Below are positions 1-11,254 of a stretch of 64,000 nt of DNA, in pieces. The number at the start of each line of letters is the position of its first letter. Position 1 is the stretch's first letter. Source of the stretch: Struthidea cinerea (taxonomy: Eukaryota > Chordata > Aves > Passeriformes > Corcoracidae); the NCBI GenBank assembly GCA_013397865.1, contig VZTI01001819.1, positions 248,001 through 312,000 on the forward strand. The letters run 5' to 3'. A program made the translations under genes and the position numbers. The notes beneath the pieces were generated by a model. The model was not told where the DNA came from, made no database searches, and was given only the letters and a program-made list of their open reading frames with translations.

Positions 1-480
1 CCAGGGCACTGCTGCCACTCCCTGACATTGTAGCAGCCTTGTGCTGAACTTGCTCAGTTTTATCCACATCTCTCTTGTACTGGGGAGAGGTGTGGACACA
101 AACCTGGATGCAATACTGCAGGTGTGGTCTGACAAGTGCTGAGTGAGATGAACCCTTCCCCTCCAAGGAGACATTCCTTTCCAGGTGTGCAACCTTACCC
201 TCCTCATTGCTGAATTCCACAGAGTTCTTGCCAGCCAGCTCCTCCAACCCGCCCAGGTCCTTCTGAATGACAGCTTGAATCTCAAGCACATCCACTGCTC
301 CCCCTCTCCTGCAGTTTGGTGTCACTTGCAAACTCTGTGAGCAAGGGCTGGTGGACTCCCACTTCATGCATAATATTAAACTGGACACATCCTATGATGG
401 ACAGCTGGTTACCAGCCTCATGTTACAACCAACAAGCCACCTCCAAAACCAACCATCCCACCAGGTTTCTATCCATCTAG
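1..480 (-). mobile_element. CR1 LINE fragment, antisense, reverse-transcriptase part of ORF2
   Basis: Read on the minus strand, this is the distal part of the CR1 reverse-transcriptase ORF2. The minus-strand reading of 315-332 gives F-A-S-D-T-K, the position of the CR1 catalytic F-A-D-D-T-K motif with one aspartate lost. Positions 1-175 match the downstream CR1 block that encodes a 'staying power' of text such as H-L-Q-Y-C (PHLEYC-type region). Reading frames are broken by stops and indels, so the copy is dead. The element continues past the left edge of the window. Subfamily cannot be told by eye. Recognition rests on recalled CR1 consensus, not on a search. Confidence 0.8.
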
Positions 481-3400
481 CACCACACCCACCTAGACCA
501 CAATCATATTCTGCAAAAGACCTTGCTGAATCCAACACAAACATATGGTTTCATTTAGCTCAGTAGCGATATTTTACAATACTTTACAAATAGGAAAGCC
601 ATGACTTACAAATATTCAAGAAATGAGAAGAATATGGATAAAAAGTTATTGAAACCAGGGAAAGGAAGAGGTTCCCAAACATGCACCTGTTTTAGTGAAT
701 GAGCCTTGCTCCTGTCTTTTGTCCTGGCAACTATGTGAACACCCAGAGTAAGAAGATGGGCATCACCCTGGGATTCGCAGCCCATCCTGGAGGTCAAGAG
801 TACCATAACAAATTGCAAGCATCTGAAGAATTAAAAGGGAACTCTGGCATCATATGCTTTAAGTCAAGAATGATCTGCTTTGTTCTGTGCCACACAAACT
901 AGAAAACTACATCACTGGGTCAAGACAAAGATCTTTCACGTCACACATGCAAGCAAAATAAAAATATATGAATATTAAGAGCATTTCCCTTAATCTGTGC
1001 TATAATGTGATAGCAATCAAGTAACTTCATCTGGAAAAGCAATTTTATTCCTGCAATTTCCTTTCTTAAACTTAATTCAGATTAGTCCCTTTCAATGCTG
1101 GATATCAAGAACTACCTTATTGGAAATATCCTCAGGAAGGTTTCTATTTTGTAATCAGAGAAGATCCTCACATGCTGCAGCATACTTCAATTGTGATGTA
1201 CAGGGTTTAGTTGTATACATATTACTATAATACTTATGTAATTAGAATTATTATGCAGAGACTTTAGAAATGCTTTTTTACTAAAAATGTGCCAAAATGT
1301 CATTTAGTCTAGTAATTCTGATCACCCTTGCATGTACAATACAGTAATTTTGTCACAGGGAGTATATCCCCTCCTGAAACATAGTTTCATTCTCCAGCAA
1401 ATCAAGGTCTTAACTTAAAAAAAAAAAACAAAAACAAAAACAAAAAAAATGCCTGGGGAAATGTTATTTGTGGATAGAGTCAATAAAGCATTTTCCCCCC
1501 TCCAACTGTACATTAGTCAGACATTCATTACAAAAGCAGAAAGTCTTGTTCGAACTTGCACTAAATCCGTGCATCCTAGTTTTACAAGGCATAGGTTGTC
1601 TTTCAAGATACTGATGACAACTGATGAAAATTTCCACTAGAAGCTATTTCCAATGATACAATTGAAAGGATACACTGAAATGAATATACAGTTACTACTG
1701 CTGCCTGCAAACCAAGTCCTGACAGAGACACTTTTCCTAAACATTTTCAGCTCTTTGGGTACTACTGCCCTTGGAAAAGTAACCATGCTGTTTCTCATCG
1801 AGGACAACTCATTCTATCTGATCATTAGAAAAGCATCCAGTTGAACAAATTTATTTCATTTGATGAATAAAGTTATGAAGAATATAAATAGAGTCTTATT
1901 CTTGAGTTTCAAAAATATATGGAGTAAAACATAGAAATACATTTCTAATAACAAAGTTATGATGCATGCTCTAGAAAAATAGCACTATTTTCATTGATTT
2001 TCTAACACCAAAATTTTATTCAAATAAATCAGAAATCAGGTAATGCTGCTGTTAAATCATTAATTACAGGAAGAAAGAAAAACAGTAATAGCACCTGCAA
2101 AGAACAGCCCTTGTCTTCAAAAATTGTATAATGGAAGCTAGTTTCCCACAGACGTGTAAGTTCTGCATCTAGTCCAAACATCAGCAGTCTTCACCCTTTC
2201 CTTGACTTGGAAATGATCTAGTACACATCTTTCTTCTCAACCTTCTACAATTTGAAAGTGAAGTTTCTAAAACTCAAATTAGTCAGTCCATGGCTTGCAA
2301 CAATATTAAACATTAAGTATGAAATTCTAAAAGAACACTGAGGATGAGACTGTGAATGCTTTAGAAAAGTGAAAAATATAAAAACAAGAGACACAAGCCC
2401 AAGACTCACTATGATCCTACCAGGAAATCTAAATATTGCCATCTACTTCCCAGGAAGTTAATATCCCATTTTACAGATGAGGAAATAATGTTTATCCTCT
2501 TTCTTGAAGTTTTTGAGATGTACAGTCTGTATCTCTAAGGCAAAAAAATATTCATGTGATTTCTGATTTTTTTAAATGCATTTCGAGAAAAAAGAGATTA
2601 CAGAAGAGAAACAAGAGTGAATGTCTGACCTTGAGCTTGGATCCTAATAGTTCACATTCATGGTTCAGTCCCAAGTAACAAGTATTGTACAGTACAGTAA
2701 GTCACTGAAACAGATTTTCCCAAGATAATGCCCCTATTCAGCAGCACGTAAGTAGAACAATTTATTTTGCTCTGCTTAACTGCTTCACCCACGCATTTGA
2801 CATTAAGCTTCAGGCTTCCTGACTGAGCAGTGAACATGTAGGACATAATCAATGTTGTGCAGTTATGCCTCACTTCCCACAGTCTTGCTGATTCAGGCAT
2901 TTCAGAATAAACACGAATCGAGTTTTTGATCTAAAAACTCAAGTTTGGAAACATATTTTTCAACTCTTGTTTAGCATTACTTGTCATCACTCCCTTAAAA
3001 ACAAGTTCTACTTTTACATGTTCCTGGTTTCTAAATAACCTGCAGTATTTTGGTGCAAGTAAAACTCAAGATTCTTTACTATAAGAAAATGACCATCAGA
3101 TAAAAATCTCAAAAGAGGCTAATAATAATGCAGCAGTTTTCTTCCACAGGTATGTGACAGAACTTGAGCCACAATATTCTGCTCTCTACAAACCACACAC
3201 TCACACATACAATGACATTACTGAGAAAGATTTCAAAACAGAAAGAATATTATGACTTAGTTGTATAGGTCCATAATGAGAATTCTGGTTTACCTTGCTC
3301 ATGTGCCTCCGACCTCCTCATAATAAAGAGCCTCTTTCTCTCATAATATGCCTGCAGTCTCCCCTAAGTAATTCTCAGGCTTCAGTTTATGATCCAATCC

Positions 3401-4466
3401 CTGAAAATTTCCAAGCATCCAGGCTTACAGCTCTCCTACTCGCTAAACTACTTCTAGATTCAGAAATTAATTTACCAATATTAATTTTCTAGTAACAGAT
3501 GTAGTAACAAGAATGTATTAAAAGGAATGGGAGTGAGGAAAATGTATCTGTTATAAATGCTGATTTTAACAAAATATGATCTCAGATATGAAAAATGCCT
3601 CCTTCACATGTTGCTAAATACATACAAAATGAAAGAGTAATTCATACCACTATTAATGAAACCTCATTTATTATTCCATTATAACATACAAAATGTTCAA
3701 AAAGTAGGAACAATTGCATTCAGTGTGTAACACTGTAACTCCAAAGGAAGTTTCTCTAAGGTACAACTGCTGCAATAGATACTCCACAAGAAGCATCCAA
3801 GGACAGTCCAGAAATGCACTTACAGCTCAAAAAACCATCAGGAAGCTGAACTTACAGAAAGATAGTTTTAAAAATACCTTTAAATTTAGAGATTATACGA
3901 CAACTCCACAGGATCCCTTCTTCTAAAGTAAAACTGTAAAATGGAAATACATCACTAAAGAAAGAAAAAAGTGAAATAGAAGTCACTGTACATAAGCGGA
4001 AACAAAATTACTGTCCCAGATATGTAAAATGAAGAAAATAAGTACTACACATATCTCATTTCTCAATCACCTACAAAACTGAGAACAGTGCACTACAGAT
4101 GCACAAATAAACTGACTGCAGCTTTGCACAATGTATAAAGTTCAGTCTGAAAGTCTGAATCAAAACTAGTCCTCCTTCTCCTGGACTGCAGTTTTTGCTT
4201 CCTGGCTGCTTCAGAAATAGACTGAAGGTTATAAATTTTCAACATCAGATTCTAAAAATAATTTCTAATTCATACAGAAGCAATTAATAGACTTCCTGTT
4301 TTACAAATAAGTAATGTACTATTCCCAATTGCACTAAATTTTATTAACAGTAAGTTTAACAATAGCCCTTCAGGTTTGTTGTCTTCCTCCAAATGTTTAT
4401 AAACTATGCAATGATTCCTAAACAGCTCAGAATCAGCTGAAGAACTCCTCTGTTGTTGAGATTTCG
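481..4466. other. AT-rich non-coding DNA, no gene seen
   Basis: No coding exon is recognisable on either strand. Open frames are short and resemble no family I know. An A-rich tract lies at 1418-1448. If the CpG island at 6260-7330 is the ARHGEF10 promoter read to the left, this stretch would be its first intron; that is inference only. Confidence 0.5.
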
Positions 4467-4606
4467 TCACAGAACCATAGCATGGTTTGGATTCGAAAGG
4501 ACCTTAAAAATCATCTAAGTTCCAACCCCCTTGCCATGCATGAGGCAGGGACATTTTCCACCAGACCAGGTTGCTCAGAGCCCCATCCAGCCTGGCCTGG
4601 CAACAC
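4467..4606 (-). mobile_element. CR1 LINE 3'-end fragment, antisense
   Basis: The block starts with the reverse complement of the CR1 3' end (a degenerate 'cacagaaccatagcatgg', then 'gaccttaaaaatcatct' and 'ccaaccccc'). It runs through the usual 'gaccaggttgctcagagcc' and 'catccagcctggcctgg' blocks and then stops. It is a 5'-truncated insertion of about 140 bp, typical of CR1. An open frame on the plus strand across it is a by-product of the repeat. Confidence 0.85.
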
Positions 4607-6259
4607 AAAGCTTGTTTTACAGTACTCTACTATGGGAAAGGATTTTTGCTGTCTACTGATGAATGAAAACAAAGCCTATCTGCTAAGCATTAGCATAGCT
4701 CAGGGTCAAAGAGAGCGCCTCAGCATGGAGGGAAGGAGGCAACCCCCTTTTCGGTACCTCGGTGTGCTCAGCACTGGCCTGTCAGAGCCAATAGCACGAG
4801 ACTTGTACCTCTGGCTTCTGCATGTCAGAGCTGCGATGCCAGACTGCACACACCCATCACGCAGCACCGGGGCTCCTCTCCATATCCTGTGGAGCACCAG
4901 CTCCTGAAGCCCAAACCCATAGGATGCTGCCAGGTCCCGACACTCAGCAGGAGATGATGGACAGCCCATTACTCAAGCGTCTGTCTGCTTCCATGGTCCT
5001 TTCTCCTACCACATCCATCTGTGGGTATCAGCCACAGAAGCCCCACGCACTGGAAACCCAGTGCCATCACAAGACACCTGTTGTCACTCACACAGTAAGT
5101 CACATCTCATGTACAATGGCACAGGTAACCTAAGGAATCCATAGAATATATTAAAAAAATCTTGAAATCTCACTGTAAAGCCTTCGGAAATATCAGATTT
5201 CAAGGCAGTATCTAAAGAACTACTGTTCATAACCAGATAAACACATGTAACTAGTTCATGGAGTACTGAGCCTGAGGGTGAGAAGGAAAAAAAAAGACAA
5301 GATGGATTAAACAAAGCAAGTCAGATTATCAAGATCAAACAGATCACCCAAGTGAAGAGAATGAAGGGCCCATTGAAGAAAACAGCTGAACAGCCAGAAC
5401 CTCTGCCTGAATAATGGGCTTGAAGTTGTAGGCACCCAACACGTCCCATGTTCAGGCAATAAACCTGTGTCTCCTGAGTGCCAACAGAAAATTTTAAAAA
5501 TGTTATACTTAATTTCTACTGCAGAACAGTTGCTCGCTGGGGTTCACCAAGCAGAGCGAAGGTTTTAGGAAAAAAATTATTATATTTACAACAAAAATAG
5601 CCACAAACTAACACACGTTGGTATAACCTCACTATATTTATTTAGCATGAAACAGTTTTTAAGCAATATTTTTTATTTACTGACTCACAAAAAAAAAAAA
5701 ACCTATACCTTTTTATGCTAATAGTTAGCAAGACTGAAAAAAAGGATGCTTTTTACATTGCAATTAAACAACTTTAAACCTGCTAGCTCAAGGTAAAAGC
5801 CATGATCTTAGTATCTTTGGGAAAGAAAGTAAAATTAAAAAAAAAAAAAAAGGATTGAAGAAAGAGGAGAGACTTTATGATGGATAAAATTGTTTTGGTC
5901 AAAAACACAAGCACCACCTAAAAGTCTTTCAAATAAGCCTTTGCTGTGGACAAATTATTAAGAGCTGCCTTTCCAAGCACTTGGTACTGCCTACTGACAC
6001 AGCTTGCTAGCTCACTCGTCCAGTGCCTGACTGGGCAATCTTTTACAGCTCTTCTCACCCTACCCTGTAAGCACAGGGCATCTTGCAAAAGCAACTACAT
6101 GGTCTGGGATCACCACAAACAACTATGTAACTTGTCCAATAGTTGCACCGTTAATTACAAAGAAACCAAAGATATTTTTAAAACCTCCTTGGAAAAAAAA
6201 AATACATAAAAAGACAGTGTTATTGTGAAGCAGTATTTTTCATCTTTTTCAAGACAACC
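4607..6259. other. Non-coding DNA left of the CpG island
   Basis: No exon is recognisable. The stretch contains A-rich tracts at 5688-5702 and 5838-5853. The block 4700-4970 is richer in GC than its surroundings but has no family match that I can see. Confidence 0.45.
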
Positions 6260-7330
6260 AATTTAATTGCAGATGCCACGCAAAAAACTGGTCGATACCA
6301 GCTCTGAAGAACGGGGAACGAAAGAAACTCCAGCCCCCACGGGACTTCTATTTTCCATAGCCGTGTCCGTACCTGATGGAGAGGGGAGGGAAGCTGGAGG
6401 CTGCGGCTCCACATACGGCGGAGCACGAAGCAGCGCACACGCGAGAAACCCCCCGCGAAAACCTCGGGGAAGAAACTTCACCACAGTTCAACAGCGAGAA
6501 ATTTGGCCAAGGCGCTCTAGAGACCCCTCGCACCCTCGCTTCAGTAACCCGCCTCGCACGGGCAAAACCGATTTAATGACAATCTCACACCACGAGTCCC
6601 CCTCCTCCCCCACGGCAGTGTTCAGAGGCTGCCGCCCCGGGCCCCCGCAGCCCCAGCGAAGCAGCCCCGGCCCCTGAAGGGCGTCTCCGCACCACACATC
6701 AACTCCCCCCTCCGAGGGCCAAACTTTCCGTGACAACACCGGAGCAAGACCCCGGCGAGAAGCGGTCACCCACCTCCTCCGCCGCGGCCGGAGCCGCCGC
6801 CAATTGCTCCGAGGCGGCCGCCGCCCGGCACGGCCCGCTCCGCTCCGCCCCGCTGCGCTCCGNNNNNNNNNNNNNNNNNNNNNNNNNNNNNNNNNNNNNN
6901 NNNNNNNNNNNNNNNNNNNNNNNNNNNNNNNNNNNNNNNNNNNNNNNNNNNNNNNNNNNNNNNNNNNNNNNNNNNNNNNNNNNNNNNNNNNNNNNNNNNN
7001 NNNNNNNNNNNNNNNNNNNNNNNNNNNNNNNNNNNNNNNNNNNNNGGGCGGGCAGCGCGTGTGCCGCGGCCCCCTCCGCATTCCTGCTGCCGCACGGACA
7101 CCGCCCCGGGGCGGGAGCACATCCCACCGCCCGCCCCGCGGCCCTGCTGGCCGGGGGCAGCCCCGCGAGGCGTCGGGGTAGTGGGCGGAGAGCGGAGCTG
7201 CCCGGTTGCAGGGAGCGGGAGGCAGCCGGTCCCGGGGTGCACAACTGGGCACACTCAGAATCATGCTCACGAATAGCCCCTGAACACGCCAGGGTACACA
7301 CCGGGCCACGGCTCTATTTTGGATTTTAAT
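6260..7330 (-). promoter_or_regulatory. CpG island, probable promoter and first non-coding exon of ARHGEF10
   Basis: Base composition switches sharply from AT-rich flanks to a CpG-dense block containing GC-box runs (for example GGGGCGGG near 7107-7114) and a gap at 6863-7045. On the minus strand there are splice-donor-like sequences just left of the gap (GAG|GTGGGT with GT at 6773-6772, or GTGG|GTGACC with GT at 6769-6768). In mammals ARHGEF10, a RhoGEF gene, follows CLN8 in the same direction, which fits a minus-strand promoter here. Several long frames over this block on both strands are composition artefacts: they run through the N gap and resemble no protein. The island call is strong. 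The gene assignment is inference from synteny and could be wrong. Confidence 0.55.
6863..7045. other. Assembly gap of 183 N
   Basis: An unsequenced run lies in the most GC-rich part of the left CpG island. The true length is unknown. Extreme GC content is the likely reason, as is common for bird first exons. Confidence 0.99.
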
Positions 7331-10300
7331 CTCATTAATAACTTGAAATCCAGTAATAGTTTTCAAATTAAATGCTATCTAGAGACGCTGGCACCTCATG
7401 CCGAACATTTTTGCTTTTTGCATCCGTCTTGCGTGACAGTTCTTACAGCAAGCATCACTGCAGACCAGCACTGACCAAGCCAACCACGCAGCCACCCAAA
7501 ACCCATGCCACTCAAGCATGCCTGTCCTGAGAGTAACACCAATCACTTGTCCATTCAGGCCTGACCATGCCCCTTAGTTAAAATAATATAGAAAACCTTT
7601 ACAAGATACAATTATTTTGAAAATGTGTACCTTACGGTATATCCATGTAAACATCCATCACACTTCAATGAAAATAAAAGCTCTTAAGTACATTATAAGT
7701 TCTTACATAAATTATAAGTAATTACAACTATTCAATGTTGTTAAATATTATCTGAAATTTTTGGACCACTTTTAAGAATGAAATCTTCGAGATAAATACT
7801 GTTCAAAGATCCATGCATCATCCAGCACTGATCCTTGCCTATTTAAGTAAACTCATTCTACAGTGAATAATAAAATACGCTCAGTAAATAGTAAATTCAT
7901 AATCATTACAGGAAAACATTACTAGAAAATGGTGGCATTTAACATTTGATTAATCTGCCTTTTCCCTACATTTTCCCTTTGTCTGTAGTTTAACAACACA
8001 GATTGACAATTATCCAAGTCTTTGTGTGGGTTCATACAATCTGAATCACAAAGTAAGTGTTTTAAACTATTCCTTTCAAAAAATGTTTGCATTTCTGCAA
8101 AGTTATTTCTTTTTAATGCAATTCATCATGGTATTAACTCAAAATAGCTTTCGCATAGCTCTATGGATTCTGTGTAAGAAAGAAAACAAGAAAATTGGGC
8201 CGTACGTAAAAGTTAAGGCCAGGAATGTCGCTGTTACGCCCGAGGCGCATAAAGAAAACAACACAGAGTCCAGGCTCATGAACAAGTGGAAGCCGAAGCT
8301 TTTCTTTAATAATTTTCTGACTACTATATAGGATAGATCGCAAAAAGTGTGTTGAGTGGCAATAGGTAATTGGTTCCTCGGCCATCCACTCCTTGAGAGG
8401 ATTGGCCAAGTCTTAAGATACCAATTCCATAATATTTTCAAAGTCGAAGCCATGACAATCTTGCAAAACAGCTTGCGAGTGCAAGAAGTTTATGAAACTG
8501 TGACCTTGTTTAAAATAGTTTACATAGGAAAGACAGTCTTCTCACAGAATATTGAGAAAAGGCTGAAGAATTTCTCTGCTTCCAGCTTTTTAGCACCTAC
8601 ACAGGAATACCTTTGTGGCATTCAGTTCATATCAGAGACCACTTAGTTCCATCAGAGACCATTTTATCCTGTTGTTTCTGTAATTTTTAAAATACATTGC
8701 ATTTCACTCACACCAAGCTACCATTTCAGGAGCTGATATGGTGGGGAATCAATCTTTGGCAAACTGTTTAATAAGTACTTACCATTAGAGGCCACTTTAA
8801 AGAACAGACACATATCTAGACCAAGTACAACTAGCTCGATTCTGTAATTAAAAATACCGTTTACTAGCAATATCTTTCTCCGTTTGGCAGCCAGCTCACA
8901 ATCTATGTGCACTAAATTCTTCCTTTCATAATTACCTTTCACAGATTATATTATCTTTCACAATTACCTTAGACAATACTGAAATCCTTCTTGAAGACTT
9001 TTTGTGAACCCTTTTGGTCTTTGACAGCCCCTTCTTTTGATTCTGGTGACCATACATATATTCCAATAAAAGGTTGCTGGGGAAACCTTGTTGGATAAAT
9101 CCCACACTAGCAGATCAACTTAAGAAAAAGTAACTTCTAAAATAACGTGCACTTTCCTACTGATTTGTAAGTCAACAGCCTATTAGTAATAATTAGCACC
9201 CTAATCATTTCAATCACAAATTCATTATTTATCCACCCATAATTAGTTGTTGATAATTAGAGCATAGATACTGGCCATCTCCACTGTTAACACAATGCTT
9301 TTTATAAAAACAGATTCTAAGAAGTTGATGTTTAAATCGGTTTTACTGGTGATACTTGCATGAGACCTGACCAAAATTTACTTACTCTCATTTCTGATTA
9401 ATGGGGCTTCAGCAAAGATACTTTGCCTCCAAGCTACTACACACAGGTCACCTACTCCACACATCTTTACCATGCTTCATCCACCTACTCCCGCACATGT
9501 ACCAGGCATCCCAAGGATACCATCAACCCTGGGTAGTGTCCTGACCCCCTGTGACACTATGCCATGAAGATGGGATCTCTTTTTTTTCTTTCCATGGAAA
9601 TCGGCATGGTTGAATGTACACCTAAATTTATGACACCTCAGATACAAGACATCATTCCAATGGCTTGCCTTCTGAACACTCCGTGAAATCTCAACAAAAC
9701 AACTAAAACTTAGGTTATCAAATTCCCCAGCAAACCCCAGTTTTCTCAAATTCTTCCTACTGTTTAACAGCTGATGTAGCTGGCACTTTTTCCTAGGGAG
9801 TATTCATCCACTGGAAATTCTGTTGCTCCCAACTGTGTCCCCCATGAAGACAGGTTGTCATCTGCTTACTATAATCCCTCAGAAACCACTCCAAGCCAGG
9901 ACATCCAATGGCCTTCCTTAACTTGAGCATCTGCAGAAACACATGCTGGAGCCTTGTAAAGTTACAGGTCCCCTCTACTTCCCTTACCAAACCAGACTGA
10001 GTGGCAATATTTTTTTTTATTTTTATATATCTTTATATCTAATATATATTTTAAAAAATAAAAGCAAACCGCACAGTTTTCCTAAACTCAGACTATTACA
10101 TCAAAAATAACTTTTGGGTTTATAAAAACACTGCTTATTCACCTTCTGCTTTGATGCCTACTGCTGATTTGTCTTCCAGGTCTTCCTGAAGCACCAGCAC
10201 CACTACTGGGAGACAGTTTGTCAGCTCTCAGCACATCAGTACAGGTTAACCTGACAACTGAATTCTATAATATTGTGATATTTTACCAGCACTAGATCTT

Positions 10301-10503
10301 CTTTCATGAATGCATTTCATTTCACTTCTTTCCTTCTTTTATGAGGAGTATTTGCAAGTCAAATTCTCAGACTGCCAATTCAGACAGACTAGGTACAAAT
10401 TTTCCTAAATTTTAATATTCCTCAGGAGCGGAACCCTTGTGTTACATCATCTCCTTGTTGTCATGGGTGGCACATGAGTGATAGTACAGCCAATGCCATA
10501 ACT
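7331..10503. other. AT-rich non-coding DNA between the left CpG island and an LTR
   Basis: No exon is recognised. The part 9160-9275 is dense in TAAT/ATTA motifs and may be a conserved non-coding element. A possible old LTR at 8140-8470 is listed separately. Confidence 0.45.
8140..8470 (-). mobile_element. Possible degenerate LTR-like promoter block, minus orientation
   Basis: On the minus strand the order is GGCCAATCC (near 8400-8408), AACCAATTACC (near 8364-8374) and CTATATAG (near 8324-8331). That is a CCAAT, CCAAT, TATA arrangement such as LTRs carry. CpG dinucleotides occur here (8199-8250) although the flanks are poor in them. I could not find clear TG...CA ends or a target duplication, so boundaries are approximate. 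It could equally be chance or an old promoter-like element. Confidence 0.28.
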
Positions 10504-11254
10504 TGTTATGGTGGGTAGACCTTGGCCACCAAGCAGACCCTCACCAAGTTGCTGTCTCACTCCCCCTCGTCAACAGGACTGGGCGAGAAAATAAGATGGA
10601 AACCTTGTAGGTCAAAATGAAGGCAAGAAGATCCCTTAGCAACTACTGTCATGGGCCAAAGAGACTCAACTTGGGGAAATTTCATTTATGGCCAATTAAA
10701 ATTAAAAATGGGACGGTAAGAAACAAAAATAAAAGTAAAAAAAATCTCCCCCCTCTGTTGTCCCTTCTCCAAACTCAACATCACTCCTTCATTCCCAACT
10801 CCTTGGCCTTCCACACGCCGAGGGGCTCGGTGGGATGGGAACCGGGATTGTGGTCAGTCAATAACAGCTCCTCCTGGTACTTCTTCCTCCTCTCATCTCT
10901 CCCCTGCTTTAGTGTGGGTGCTTCCCACAGGCTGCAGGCCTTCTGGATAAACCTGCTCCTAAACGGCTCTTCCGTGGGCTGCAGGTGAATCTCTGCTCTG
11001 GTGCCCTGGAACAGCTTCTCCCCCTCCTTCTTCACTGACCTTGGTGCTCGCAGAGCTATTTCTTTCACTTTGTTCTCCTCAATCCTCACTTTTGTGCAGC
11101 ATTTTTTGCCCTTACATACGTTTCCCCCGAGGTGCTCCTGCCCCGGCCGTGGGCTCAGCCGCACCCTGCGTGGGTGGTTGGATCCGGCTGGGGCAGCCCG
11201 GCCTCCCCTCAAAGAGCGCCCGCAGCTCACACGTGGGCACCCACACCCCAGACA
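10504..11254 (-). mobile_element. ERV LTR-like repeat (avian family), minus orientation
   Basis: The block resembles a very common avian LTR. It begins with 'tggtgggtagaccttgg', continues with 'ctgtctcactccccctcgtc' and 'gagaaaataagatgg', then 'aaagagactcaacttgggg', a pyrimidine-rich block and 'gggctgcaggtgaatctctg'. Orientation is taken from the recalled family, whose AATAAA reads on the minus strand. A minus-strand frame of 149 codons (10781-11230) is a composition effect and not an ERV gene. Both borders are approximate; I could not confirm a target duplication. The family name was not assigned because no library search was possible. Confidence 0.55.

Noticed and set aside
6488..7366. 292-codon minus-strand frame over the left CpG island
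   Set aside because: It runs through 183 N, its sequence is Arg/Gly/Pro/Ala-rich as GC content dictates, and frames on both strands are open here.
10781..11230. 149-codon minus-strand frame
   Set aside because: It lies inside an LTR-like repeat and matches no ERV protein; it is a by-product of the repeat.
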